A stretch of DNA of 63,993 bases from CAYYJS01 sp964472315 (GCA_964472315.1 CAYYJS010000017.1:1-63993); one strand, 5' to 3'. Counted from the stretch's first letter, positions 35,206-44,617 are shown. The notes: a model not told the origin generated them from the sequence alone. Translations and numbers: made by a program.

Positions 35206-36036
35206 TCATCGTGATACGTGGCTTTCCGCCGATCCGGGCGCCATCCGGCGAACGGACCCGGTTTGCGCGGTCCGGAAGCGCAACAACCGAAGGGCGGCGT
35301 CGCGGCATTCCGGGGGCAGATCCACGTGGTACGCGAGGAACATACCAAGGACCCGCGACGTTTGGAACTCTTGAATGAGGGTGAGGGTGAGGGTCGTGTG
35401 CGGGGGGGGCAAGGTCGACGCATGCCGCAGGAACTGGAGCGTCGGAGGGTCGATCGGCAGGCCGTCATCCTGTCGGGATTCCGCGTGTGCCCGGCATGCG
35501 GGGCAGAGGATTCCTCCGCGTGCGGCGCTGAACGCGATGCCGTCGACGTGCCGCGGATCGTTTTGGCCGCAGCCCAGGCAGGCATCGACGCGAGGCGCCA
35601 GCCCGAGATGGTGCAGCAGCGACATTTCGAACCACAGGAGCAGTTCCGGCGTCTGCGCCTGGGCGAGGGCGTCCAGACTGTCGCGCAGGAGGCGGTAGGC
35701 CGCCGGCGAGCGGGTATCGATGGGCACGGTCAGGTTCGCCAGGTGGCAGAAGTAGGACGCACAGGCCATGGCGGCCCAGTTGTCGCGCAGGTAGGGTCGC
35801 GTGGTCAGCGGGGAGCATTCGCGGATGTGGTGGATGCCGTTGGACTCGCGGTCGTAGTAAAGCAGTTCGCAGGTGTAGCCGAGGTCGTACTGGCCCAGAA
35901 AGGCGCTGCGCGGCCGTGCGGCCCCTTTCACGACGGTCGTGATGCGTTCGCCATCCGCGGATAGCCAGATGACGACATGCGACGTCGTGCGGTAGGGGAT
36001 GACCCGCAGGACAATGGCGTCAGTCTTCGTGATCAT
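35206..36036 (-). CDS. recO: DNA repair protein RecO
   Basis: A 276-residue recombination mediator: an N-terminal OB fold (TDAIVLRVIPYRTTSHVV, VVKGAARPRSAFLGQYDLG), a helical middle and a four-Cys zinc site (CLGCG...CPAC). With RecR it loads RecA onto SSB-coated single strands. Length and domain order match the family. It starts 7 nt after the mgtE stop and ends 13 nt before the PPIase start, so it is embedded in a larger operon with no obvious functional relation to its neighbours. Confidence 0.92.
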   Translation of the reverse strand: MITKTDAIVLRVIPYRTTSHVVIWLSADGERITTVVKGAARPRSAFLGQYDLGYTCELLYYDRESNGIHHIRECSPLTTRPYLRDNWAAMACASYFCHLANLTVPIDTRSPAAYRLLRDSLDALAQAQTPELLLWFEMSLLHHLGLAPRVDACLGCGQNDPRHVDGIAFSAARGGILCPACRAHAESRQDDGLPIDPPTLQFLRHASTLPPPHTTLTLTLIQEFQTSRVLGMFLAYHVDLPPECRDAALRLLRFRTAQTGSVRRMAPGSAESHVSR

Positions 36037-36043
36037 GTCCGTG

Positions 36044-37432
36044 TCAGCCTGCGAAGTGCCGCACGAGTTCGACCGTTACGCCGAAGTAAATCAGGAGGGC
36101 GGAGATGTCGTTCGCGATCGAGATGAAGGGGCCCGCGGCCACGGCGGGATCGACATGGACACGTTCGAGCAGCACTGGAACCAGGGCGCCGAAAACGGCG
36201 GCGAAAGTCATGGCGGAGAAAAGCGCCGTGGCGACGATGGCCGAGACCTGCAAGGGGGAGAGCACGCTGGCGGCCTCGGAGGCATGGGCTGACATGAGGA
36301 AAGACCAGAGCCCGATGACGATCCCGCAAACGGTGCCCATCATGGCGCCCACCGCGACTTCCCGCAGCACCGTGCGCGCGATGCCGGAGCGCTGCGCCCC
36401 ATGCAGGGCGATACTGCGCACCATCAGTGTCGACGCCTGGATACCGGTATTTCCACCCATCGCCAGAACCATCGGCACGAAGGCCGCCAGGATCACCAGG
36501 TCGGCCAGGTGGGCGTGGAACTGCTTGAGAATCAGACTCGTGATGAAGCCGCCGCCCAGCGTGATGAACAGCCAGGGCAACCGGATGGCGCAACTGCGGA
36601 AGGGCGAGATGGCATCGAGTTCGGTTTCGTTGGTGCCGGCCATGCGGAGGATGTCCTCGGTGGCCTCCTCCTGGACGACGTCCATGACATCGTCGGCGGT
36701 GACACGGCCGACCAGGCAGCCGAGTTCGTCGACAACGGGAATGACCGACAGGTCATACTGCAACATCGTGCGCGCGACATCCTCCTGGTCGGCGGTGACG
36801 TCCACGGATACGAATTCCGCATGGCAGACATCCCGCAGCAGGCGGCCGCGGTTCTTCTCGCGGAGGAGTTCCCAGATGTCGACGTAGCCGATCAGCCGAC
36901 CGGTATGGTCCACGATATACGCGTAGACGAACGGCTCGCCGCCTTCGAGATCGAGGTGCGAGATGGCGTGGATCGCGTCGTTCACGGTCTGGTCGCCGCG
37001 CATGGTGACGACCTCGGTGGTCATGATGCCGCCCGCCGAATTCTGCTCGTAGGCAAGCAACCGGCGCACATCGTCCGAGTCGTCCTTCTCCATCAGCGCG
37101 AGGATTTCCTCGGATTTCGCTTCCGGCATGTCGCCCAGGAGATCGGCGGCATCGTCGGGGGCCATTTCCTCGACGATGTCGGATATCTCGTCGGGCGAGA
37201 GGGTGTCGAGCACTTCGGCTTCCGAAGCGGCTTCGAGCTCGGCCAGCACGTCCGGTTTGACATCGTCGTCGAGCAGGAGGAAGATGCGCGCACGCAGTTT
37301 GCGTGGCGTCAACTCGATGATGTCGGCGATATCGCTGGGGTGGAGCGGGCGCAGCGCCTCCTGGACGCCCCGCCAGTTCTCCCCGTCGATCAGGTCCCTG
37401 ACTTCGTCCAGACGATTGTCCCGTTCCGGCAT
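36044..37432 (-). CDS. mgtE: Magnesium transporter MgtE
   Basis: A 462-residue Mg2+ channel/transporter. The N domain (about 1-135: HPSDIADIIELTP, LSPDEISDIVEEMAPDDAADLLGDM) is followed by two CBS domains (about 140-265) that sense cytoplasmic Mg2+. Five C-terminal TM helices follow, including FVPMVLAMGGNTGIQASTLMVR, where the conserved pore region and Mg2+-coordinating Asp/Asn residues lie. Size and order are standard for the family. It begins 3 nt after the ybeY stop and is followed by recO 7 nt later. Confidence 0.95.
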   Translation of the reverse strand: MPERDNRLDEVRDLIDGENWRGVQEALRPLHPSDIADIIELTPRKLRARIFLLLDDDVKPDVLAELEAASEAEVLDTLSPDEISDIVEEMAPDDAADLLGDMPEAKSEEILALMEKDDSDDVRRLLAYEQNSAGGIMTTEVVTMRGDQTVNDAIHAISHLDLEGGEPFVYAYIVDHTGRLIGYVDIWELLREKNRGRLLRDVCHAEFVSVDVTADQEDVARTMLQYDLSVIPVVDELGCLVGRVTADDVMDVVQEEATEDILRMAGTNETELDAISPFRSCAIRLPWLFITLGGGFITSLILKQFHAHLADLVILAAFVPMVLAMGGNTGIQASTLMVRSIALHGAQRSGIARTVLREVAVGAMMGTVCGIVIGLWSFLMSAHASEAASVLSPLQVSAIVATALFSAMTFAAVFGALVPVLLERVHVDPAVAAGPFISIANDISALLIYFGVTVELVRHFAG

Positions 37433-37435
37433 GGC

Positions 37436-37915
37436 TTACTCATTCCTCGTTGTCGATAGGTCCGGCAGCAGCCCTTCGGCGGCGGCGGTGCGCACCCAGT
37501 GCAACTCGCGCCGGCGCATCCGGCGCCGCTCCGTTTCGGTCCGATCGTCCTGCCCCGCCAGGTGATCGCAGCCGTGTGCCAGGTACAGCGCGAACTCCCG
37601 TCCGGCGGGCCAACCGCGGTGGCCGCCGCGGAGTGCCTGCGCCACGTTGACGACGATCTCGCCGGTCTCGCCGGGCGGGTCGCCGGGGACGGGGCGATAG
37701 CGGCAGGCGATGACGTCCGTCACCGCGTCGCGACCGAATACCGCGCGATTGATGGCGCGGATACCCTCGTCGTCCACCAGGATGACCGTTACCGGTCCCC
37801 AGCCGGTGTCCGCATCAAGGCGTGCCGCCAGCATCGTCATCCGTCGCGTCAGCAGCCGGATCGTCCGGTGCGTCACCCGTGCCGCCTTTTGGCGGTTGCT
37901 TACCGTTATCTTCAT
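37436..37915 (-). CDS. ybeY: Endoribonuclease YbeY (rRNA maturation factor)
   Basis: A 159-residue UPF0054 metalloprotein acting in 16S rRNA 3'-end maturation and ribosome quality control. The start MKITVSNRQKAARV and the central GRDAVTDVIACRY fit the family. The metal motif reads H114-G-C-D-H118-L-A-G-Q-D-D124, whereas the family consensus is HGxxHLxGxDH with three His ligands; here the third ligand position is Asp. Asp can serve as a metal ligand in related metzincin-like folds, so activity is not excluded. The 5' end overlaps the 7TM-HD gene by 101 nt in another frame; ATG 37915 is kept because the conserved N-terminal strand requires it. Confidence 0.88.
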   Translation of the reverse strand: MKITVSNRQKAARVTHRTIRLLTRRMTMLAARLDADTGWGPVTVILVDDEGIRAINRAVFGRDAVTDVIACRYRPVPGDPPGETGEIVVNVAQALRGGHRGWPAGREFALYLAHGCDHLAGQDDRTETERRRMRRRELHWVRTAAAEGLLPDLSTTRNE

Positions 37916-39440
37916 GTTTTGGATAGGGCACCCGGCCGTGCAGCATGGTGGTCAGCGTAAACACGAACGCCCGTTTGATCGTCATCAGGTCGCAGAGTTT
38001 CAGATCGCATTCGTCCAGTTGGCCGTCGTCGATACGGGCGCGCACAATGTCATCGATCAGGTTTTCCACGTGCGACGGGGTGGGTTTTTCCATCGATCGG
38101 GAGGCGGCTTCGACGGCGTCGGCCAGGCAGAGGATGGCCGAGACGGCGGTTGTCGGTCGAGGTCCGGGATAGCGGAAGGCGCTTTCGTCGAGGCGGGTAG
38201 CGCCCCGCGGGACTTCCCCGGCCATCTCGAACTCGAGCTGTGTCTTGGCCTTATGGTGGAAATACGAGACCATACTGGTGCCATGGTGTTCGCGGATGGT
38301 GCGGATGATCGGGTTCGGCAACCGGTACAGCAGTCCGAGGCTGATGCCCTCTTTTACGTGGGCGGTGATGACGAGCGTACTCATGCTGGGGGGGAGGTCG
38401 TCGTGGGGATTGTCCTGCATGTGGATGTTCTCGCTGAAGAACCCGGGCTTGGTCAGCTTGCCGATATCGTGGAAGTAGGCGCAGACGCGGGCCTCCAGCG
38501 AGTTGGCGCCGATGGCGTCGGCGGCGGCCTGCGCGATATTGGCCACGACGAGACTGTGGTGGTAGGTGCCTGGCGCTTCGATGGCGAGGCGCTGAAGGAG
38601 CGGATGTCCGAGGTCCGAGAATTCCAGCAGCGAGATATCGGTGGCGATGGCGAAGACATGCTCGAAGAGCGGGAGGATGAGGAGGACGAGGACGGCGCAG
38701 GCGACGGCGCTGATGAGGCCCGACGCGGCCTGGTGGAGCACCGTCATCGTGTCCGGGGTTGTCCAGTCGATGGCTGTCGCACCGAACACGCCGACGATCT
38801 GAGCCAGGCCGATCACGGCGCCGGCCTTGAGCACTGTGGAGCGTCTGCGGACCTTGCGGACCGCGAGCATGGCGACGGCGGTGGCGATGACGCCCTGGAT
38901 CAGGACCGGCAGGCTTCGCTCGGCATGCAGCGACAGGGCCAGCGCGGTCCACAGCCCCGTGACCATGGCGGCCCGGCTGCCGAGGAGCAGCGTGACGAGG
39001 AGCGGGGCGACCGCCACGGGCATGAGGAAACGCAACGTCGCCGGCGCCACGATGGCGGTTTCCCGCACGGCGCCGAGGACCAGCGTCGACAGTGCGACGG
39101 TGAGAAACGACGCGAGGCACATCAGCGCGATCCGCGAGTTCCGGGTCAGGTATTCGGGACGCGCCGCCCGGAGGAAGACGCCCGCGGCGAAAAGCCCGGC
39201 CAGGGAGAACACGGCGTCGCTGATCAGGGGCAGAAGAAAGATGGGGTCGGACCAGTGGCGCAGGATATCCGGCGCACGAAGGCCGAACATGACGGAAGCC
39301 CAGAGGACGACGGCGACCAGCACGCCCATGACGGGGCTCTCGAGGATCGAGGCCTCGCCGATGCCTGGGGAGCGCCCGGCCTTCTTGTGTCGCTGCCTCG
39401 TCTTCTCTGCCCGTGTCTTGGAGACGCCAACTGCCGGCAT
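37815..39440 (-). CDS. 7TM-HD domain phosphohydrolase (PgpH/YqfF-like)
   Basis: A 541-residue membrane protein with about seven TM helices (residues ~35-260) followed by a cytoplasmic HD domain (about 285-450). Metal ligands are recognisable in GTYHHSLVVANIA, CAYFHDIGKL, ITAHVKEG and REHHGTS. PgpH-type HD domains degrade cyclic-di-AMP in several bacteria, which is the best guess for function. Compared with classical PgpH it is short: the large extracytoplasmic 7TMR-HDED domain between TM1 and the 7TM block is not visible. The Asp/Pro/Gly-rich C-terminal tail is encoded by the segment overlapping ybeY. AAGGA lies upstream of the start. Confidence 0.87.
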   Translation of the reverse strand: MPAVGVSKTRAEKTRQRHKKAGRSPGIGEASILESPVMGVLVAVVLWASVMFGLRAPDILRHWSDPIFLLPLISDAVFSLAGLFAAGVFLRAARPEYLTRNSRIALMCLASFLTVALSTLVLGAVRETAIVAPATLRFLMPVAVAPLLVTLLLGSRAAMVTGLWTALALSLHAERSLPVLIQGVIATAVAMLAVRKVRRRSTVLKAGAVIGLAQIVGVFGATAIDWTTPDTMTVLHQAASGLISAVACAVLVLLILPLFEHVFAIATDISLLEFSDLGHPLLQRLAIEAPGTYHHSLVVANIAQAAADAIGANSLEARVCAYFHDIGKLTKPGFFSENIHMQDNPHDDLPPSMSTLVITAHVKEGISLGLLYRLPNPIIRTIREHHGTSMVSYFHHKAKTQLEFEMAGEVPRGATRLDESAFRYPGPRPTTAVSAILCLADAVEAASRSMEKPTPSHVENLIDDIVRARIDDGQLDECDLKLCDLMTIKRAFVFTLTTMLHGRVPYPKHEDNGKQPPKGGTGDAPDDPAADATDDDAGGTP

Positions 39441-39470
39441 GTTCCCGTCCTTCGAGCGCTGGAGTGTCTT

Positions 39471-42400
39471 TTACGGCTGGACGAAGCGCATGACGGCCGG
39501 TTGGTCGTCGGCCAGGCCTTCGACGGCGACGGTGTCGTTGGCGTCGATGACGGAGACCGCGCTCTGGGCATCGTTGTGGAAGACCGTCCGGCTGGCGGCG
39601 ACCCGGCGCATGATCATCCGATCCTTTTCGCCGGACGGCGCGAGTGCGATCAGATCCAGTCCGGGATCGCGCAGTTCGGTATCCATCTGGTTGAACCACC
39701 GGTCCGGCGGCATTTCCTTGAAGACCAGCACGAGTCCGTCGAGACCGTGTGTCCGTGTCACCGTGAGCAGATCCTCCGCGGCTACGGCATCGGCTTGTTC
39801 GATCCGTACGGTGGGCACGAACCGCACGCGGTAGTACCGTGAGAAGAGCTTGAAGAAATCCGCGTCGGCCTGGATCGAACTGCTCCAGTTACCGTCGGCA
39901 TCCACCGCAAACCAGGCGGGGCTGAAGTCGGTGACCGATCCGAGCAGACCGCGCATCTCGGCGAGTTCGGTGTCCACGTTCGCCGTGGCCGGCGCGGCCG
40001 GCAGCATGGCCAGACGTACCGGCAGGGGGCCGGCTTTCAGCCCGCCAAGAGCGACGCTGGCCTTGCCGCGCTCGCTGGTGTGGACGGCCAGCGAGACCCA
40101 ACCCAGACCGAAATCTTCGGGCAACGGCAGGACCACGTCGAACACCGGTTTGCCGTCCAGCATCGCGACGATGCCGTTCCCGCGAATCTCAAGGCGGAAG
40201 CGCCCGCTGACGGTGGTGTGCTCCCAGGGGATGAACTGGCTGACGACGATGTCGTTGTTCTGGCCTTTCCATGCCTGGACGTAAATACGGTCGGCTTCGG
40301 GATCGAATCCGAAACGCACCAGGTGGTCGCGCGAGCGTCGGGCATAGAGCCAGAACCCGCCTTCGGCATTGCGTACGTCGGCTTCGATGAACGAATCGCG
40401 CCAGCGCTCCGAGCGCAGCAGGCGCATCGAAAACTCCTGACGTGTCGGGGTGGCCGTGACGGTCAGGATGCCGTTGGTTGCCGACTTCGCGGCGCCATCC
40501 AGGTGCCACTCCTCGGATAGGCCGGTTGTGAAATCCTCGCGGACCACATCGGTGCGCGGATGCAGCTTCTTGATGATGCCGCGCACGCGGGCATCCTCGT
40601 TCGAGGCTTCGATCCGTTCCAGCAACTGGACCAGGATGTGCGAGTCCGCGAGGGTCAGCAGGTCATACTGCCAGATGGCGTTGACGACCTGATAGTGCTT
40701 CTCCGGGACGTCGGCCAGGGCGAGTAGTTTGTCCATGGCGGCCTCGCGTTCCTGCGGCAGCCCCGACAGTCGCAGCATGAAAAGGGTGGCGTCGAAGTCG
40801 TCCGGCTTCAGCTCCAGAATGCGCTGGATACGGGTCTTCGCCTCGGTCAGGCGGTTCTGTTTGTAGAGCCATTCGGCCTGGGCGAACATGACCTGTGTAT
40901 CGTTCGGGAAAAGGCGGGCGTAGGCGTTGAGGAGTTCCTTCGCTTCCTCGCCGCGGTTGACCGACGTCAGGAGGCGGGCCTGACGGACGGCGAGGTCGGT
41001 CTGGCCGGGGTCGATGGAGAGGCTCTGGCCGTAAAAATCGATGGCTTCGTCGTGGTAGCCGAGGTTGACGAGCGCGTCGCCGATACGGCTCAACGGGCGT
41101 GCCGCGCTCGGCTCGATCCGATGCCAGTCGGAGAACGCGGCGATGGCCTTCTCGTAGGAGCCGCTCAGAAAGGCGCCTTCCGCGCGTTCCCGCAGACGCC
41201 GGATGCGCAATTCCTTGCTGTCGGCCGCGTCTTCCGGACCGGCTTCATCGATTTCGAAGGCGACCGGCAGGGAGCGCTGTTGAGCCTGGGTCGGCGCCGG
41301 AACCGTCTCCTCGGTGATGGGGGTGATGGCGACGCCCACGGCCGGGAGTTGGACGTCCACGCCGGTGACGATTTCGACGGACGGGATGACGGCCAGCAGC
41401 GAGTTGACCGCCGCCAGACGTTCCATCAGCGGCGGCAGACGCACAAGCAGGGGCTTACCCGTGCGGCTGAGCATCCGGCTGCACTGTTGAAGCCACTGTT
41501 CGAGCTGGGATACGCGCAGCGAGGCGAACTCCGAAAAGTTCGCGAAGAACCCGTCGCAGTCCAGCGTGTTTACGCGTTCGGCGAGCACCCCCGGCGTCCA
41601 ATACGCGAAGGCCTGGTCATCGGCGATATCGGCCTTGGGGATCAGGCGCAGGCTGTGTATCCGGGCAAGTTTGCGGAAGATCGCGGTATCCGTCGTCTCT
41701 CCGGTCGGGGCGGGCGTCGGGAGTTGCAGATGGGTCCAGGGGGGGCTGATATCGGTCAAGCGGTTCGCGTTGCGGTGGATCCAGTCGATGACGTAGGAGT
41801 CGTATCCCTCTTCGAGCGTCCATGACGCGAGCGCCGAGCGGCGACTCTCGAGCCGCGCCGAATTCACGTGTACGCGGGCTTCGCCGGTTCCGACCGACGC
41901 CGTGCCGATGCCGAGCAGGCCCGGTTCGGCTTCGCCGACGAGCCGGACGCGTTCCTGGAACAGGCGCACACCGTCGATCGTGGCGTCAAAGTGCTGTTCG
42001 CGCAGATAGACGTCGACACGGTATTCGCGCGCGCTGTTGACGACGGTGCGCGAGGTCGCGAGCGTCAATGGAGGCAGATTCGGCGACGATTTCTGGACAA
42101 GGGTGACTTCGCCATCCGTGTTGAGCTTCAATTCCACGTAGGTCGAGAGATCGGGCCGGGCACGGGTGAAGACCGAGAGCGAACCCTTGTCGAGGCGCAC
42201 GCGCAGGGTTGCGCTGAAGTCCCGGCGCAGGTCGCTGCCGCCGATCCAGGCGCGTGCCATCGCGGCCTCGGGCGCGGCGGAAATGACCAGCGCGTCCCCG
42301 TCGCGCGCGGCGAGACCGCGATCGATTGTCCAGCCGGGCTTGCGGCGCGCGAGGTCCGAATCCTCGACACGGTCCACCGTGTCGAAGGCGCGCGTGACGG

Positions 42401-43343
42401 CATCGAGCAGGTCGCGTTCCGACCAGGCGGGCGGGACGCTGAGGCGGTTGACGCGCAGGGGGTCGCTGAAGGGCGTATTGAGCCCCAGGTCGCCGGTCGT
42501 GAAGGCCAGATCGAAGGCGGCATCCGCGGCACGCACGTTGGCGTCGACGATGGCGTCCGGCCGCGGCCCCGTCTGTCCGAACTCGCCAAACGGGTAGGCG
42601 TAGGCGCGCGGAACGGCGCCCAGGCGTTCGAGGAAGAGCTTGGCGCAGGTGCGGTAGTCGTTCTGGATGCGGTCGCGCATCTCGGCGATGGACTCGGCGC
42701 GTCCCTGATCGTCCAGCGCGAGACAACTTGCCAGGTAGCGCCGGTCGCGCCCGTCCGCATCGCGGACGAGTTCAAGGCCGCCATGACTCCGGGCGCCGAC
42801 ATCCCATCCGCGCGTCCGGGCGAGTGCGCGCACCTGGTTCCAGGTCAGCGCATCGCCGACGCGTTCGGTCACCGGCTTCGTGCTCACGAACAGGACGGCG
42901 TCCCAGCGCTGCTTGCGGATGGCGGTGCGGACGGCGGCGACGGTACGCCGGTTGTCGCTGTCGACCGTCAGCAGCACGGCCTTGCGTGGCACGGCATGGC
43001 CATCGACGATCAGACCGAAGGCATCGGCCATGGTGATCGGCACGTACCCGTTCGCGGCCAGCGTCTCGATGTGGCGGACGAACATCGAGCGATCGATGGG
43101 GGATTCGGCATCGCCGTAGGACAGGGCGACGAACTCGTAGGCATCCCGCGGCCCCTTGTCGAGCGGCGGCCACAGCTTGCCGGCCACGGCATGCTTGATG
43201 GGCGAGAACCAAGCTATGACGAGACAGACGGCGATCAGCGCGTAGAGACTCGCCATGCCCAGGGAGAACCCTTGATTGGGGAGCGTCGGAGACCGGTGCA
43301 TGGCGGTGGATGTGTTCGTTCGGCCGGCATGATTTCGAGACAT
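39471..43343 (-). CDS. Giant membrane-anchored pseudo-deacetylase/TIM-barrel/TPR fusion
   Basis: A 1290-residue protein with one N-terminal TM (about 30-48), so most of it is extracytoplasmic. Segments: a polysaccharide-deacetylase-like domain (70-280), a concanavalin-like sandwich (360-500), a GH18/YaaH-like barrel (510-670: LTDISPPWTHLQL), TPR-type helices (714-900), a second sandwich (935-1105) and a second barrel-like region (1118-1235: VTDFSPAWFAV). The deacetylase Asp-Asp motif is D128-S129 and only H187 of the two zinc His is evident, so that domain is probably inactive. Barrel catalytic DxE residues are also not obvious. It may scaffold or bind cell-surface polysaccharide. GAGGAGG precedes the start, and the 7TM-HD gene follows after 30 nt. 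Confidence 0.7.
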   Translation of the reverse strand: MSRNHAGRTNTSTAMHRSPTLPNQGFSLGMASLYALIAVCLVIAWFSPIKHAVAGKLWPPLDKGPRDAYEFVALSYGDAESPIDRSMFVRHIETLAANGYVPITMADAFGLIVDGHAVPRKAVLLTVDSDNRRTVAAVRTAIRKQRWDAVLFVSTKPVTERVGDALTWNQVRALARTRGWDVGARSHGGLELVRDADGRDRRYLASCLALDDQGRAESIAEMRDRIQNDYRTCAKLFLERLGAVPRAYAYPFGEFGQTGPRPDAIVDANVRAADAAFDLAFTTGDLGLNTPFSDPLRVNRLSVPPAWSERDLLDAVTRAFDTVDRVEDSDLARRKPGWTIDRGLAARDGDALVISAAPEAAMARAWIGGSDLRRDFSATLRVRLDKGSLSVFTRARPDLSTYVELKLNTDGEVTLVQKSSPNLPPLTLATSRTVVNSAREYRVDVYLREQHFDATIDGVRLFQERVRLVGEAEPGLLGIGTASVGTGEARVHVNSARLESRRSALASWTLEEGYDSYVIDWIHRNANRLTDISPPWTHLQLPTPAPTGETTDTAIFRKLARIHSLRLIPKADIADDQAFAYWTPGVLAERVNTLDCDGFFANFSEFASLRVSQLEQWLQQCSRMLSRTGKPLLVRLPPLMERLAAVNSLLAVIPSVEIVTGVDVQLPAVGVAITPITEETVPAPTQAQQRSLPVAFEIDEAGPEDAADSKELRIRRLRERAEGAFLSGSYEKAIAAFSDWHRIEPSAARPLSRIGDALVNLGYHDEAIDFYGQSLSIDPGQTDLAVRQARLLTSVNRGEEAKELLNAYARLFPNDTQVMFAQAEWLYKQNRLTEAKTRIQRILELKPDDFDATLFMLRLSGLPQEREAAMDKLLALADVPEKHYQVVNAIWQYDLLTLADSHILVQLLERIEASNEDARVRGIIKKLHPRTDVVREDFTTGLSEEWHLDGAAKSATNGILTVTATPTRQEFSMRLLRSERWRDSFIEADVRNAEGGFWLYARRSRDHLVRFGFDPEADRIYVQAWKGQNNDIVVSQFIPWEHTTVSGRFRLEIRGNGIVAMLDGKPVFDVVLPLPEDFGLGWVSLAVHTSERGKASVALGGLKAGPLPVRLAMLPAAPATANVDTELAEMRGLLGSVTDFSPAWFAVDADGNWSSSIQADADFFKLFSRYYRVRFVPTVRIEQADAVAAEDLLTVTRTHGLDGLVLVFKEMPPDRWFNQMDTELRDPGLDLIALAPSGEKDRMIMRRVAASRTVFHNDAQSAVSVIDANDTVAVEGLADDQPAVMRFVQP

Positions 43344-43456
43344 GTAGTCGTCCTCCTCACGGGGGCGCGGCGACTTGCCTGACATCCCCCAAGTCACATG
43401 GCATTTCTCACGTTCGGCAGCAGTATACGGGTGTTCGTCGGATATGCCAGCAATCT

Positions 43457-44617
43457 TTACTGGGTGGCGTACAGGGCGTACGCGAGCCCGGCAAGGGTCA
43501 AGGCGACCAGCACGGCCGCCAGGGCGATCTTCGCCCAACTCCAAGGCCGTTCGCCCTGCACTTCGCCCGTGCGGGCATTGACGAGGAAACGGTAGACCTT
43601 GTCGCGAAAGCGATAGGCGCTGATCCAAACCGGTAGCAGCAGGTGCTTGAACGTGACGCGATCGTGCTGTGTCCGAACGCCGTGGATGCGCTGATGGTCG
43701 CCGCCGATGTCCCGCCGGATCGAGGCGCGGATCCGTTCGTCCATCACGTCGCGGGCAAGGCCGAATCCCTCCGCCAGACCGATCTGATACCGTTCCGCGC
43801 GGAAACCCGCCAGATAGCTGTCGTCGTAAGGGACGAGGTCGCCGAGATCCCAGGGCTCCAGTCTGTCGGTCTGACGTCGCGGCAGCGATTTGCTGCCCAG
43901 CACGAGGACGTCGTCGAAGGCCTCGAATACCAGGCCGGACACGTCCCGCCAGCGTGTTTTGCGGACCTGGCGCGACCGGTGCACGAGCTTGCCGTTGACG
44001 GTGGTCGTGTAGGTCTCGGTCACCCAGTAGTCGTCACCGCGTTCGCCGCGGTAGAACGAGGTGGTGTCGGCGTCGTACGTCCAGTACGGCACGTACACGC
44101 CGGTCAGCGCGCGGCCCTCCGTGCGGGCGTATGTCTTCAGCGCGCGTGGCGCGAACCAGAGCCGTGCGCTCCAGGCCCGGAAGGCGGCGATGGCCGCCTC
44201 GCGGTCCACCTTGAACGGCAGGAGGCTGCGCGGTCGGATGTCGTGATGCTCCTCGTGCCCGGCCACGAGCGCCGCTCCGCAAAACGGACAGGTGTCGGCT
44301 GTCACGTCCGGCTGCAACGTGGTTTCGGCGCCGCAGCCGGAGCATGTTACGGTCACCGACACGTGCGAGGTCTCGGCGGTGGCGGCCTGCCGCAGGCAGG
44401 TCTCGAAGTCGAGCTCGTGGATGTCGGCTTCCGACCGCGGAATGGCGTTCGCATGGCCGCAATAGGGGCAGGTGACGGCCTGCGCCGCGGGATCGAAGGC
44501 CATCTTAGCGCCGCATTGCCGACACGGAAACGCGCTTGTCTCGCGAGGTTCCGCGACCGACGGCGGGGCGCCTTGAGCGATTTCGGGATTCTCGTTCCTA
44601 TCTTCGGTGCTTGCCAT
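43457..44617 (-). CDS. Double zinc-ribbon membrane-anchored protein
   Basis: A 386-residue protein. Two rubredoxin-type zinc ribbons open it (CRQCGAKMAF...CPYCGHAN at about 31-55 and CSGCGAETTL...CPFCGAAL at about 92-115). A ~200-residue beta-rich domain follows (VYVPYWTYDADTTSFYRGERGDDY, then KHLLLPVWISAYRFRDKVYRFLVN), and one TM helix lies at the C-terminus (about 362-383). These proteins are often annotated as primosomal protein N'-like because of the ribbons, but no helicase motifs exist here. It lies 85 nt after the SPFH/GYF gene; zinc-ribbon plus SPFH pairs recur in bacteria and may form a membrane-associated complex of unknown function. Confidence 0.75.
   Translation of the reverse strand: MASTEDRNENPEIAQGAPPSVAEPRETSAFPCRQCGAKMAFDPAAQAVTCPYCGHANAIPRSEADIHELDFETCLRQAATAETSHVSVTVTCSGCGAETTLQPDVTADTCPFCGAALVAGHEEHHDIRPRSLLPFKVDREAAIAAFRAWSARLWFAPRALKTYARTEGRALTGVYVPYWTYDADTTSFYRGERGDDYWVTETYTTTVNGKLVHRSRQVRKTRWRDVSGLVFEAFDDVLVLGSKSLPRRQTDRLEPWDLGDLVPYDDSYLAGFRAERYQIGLAEGFGLARDVMDERIRASIRRDIGGDHQRIHGVRTQHDRVTFKHLLLPVWISAYRFRDKVYRFLVNARTGEVQGERPWSWAKIALAAVLVALTLAGLAYALYATQ

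Noticed and set aside
37710..39842. 710-codon plus-strand frame opposite the 7TM-HD and ybeY genes
   Set aside because: Crosses several real minus-strand genes and is compositionally a shadow.
43457..44617. Primosomal helicase PriA homologue
   Set aside because: Only zinc ribbons are shared; no Walker or helicase motifs, and the protein has a C-terminal membrane anchor.
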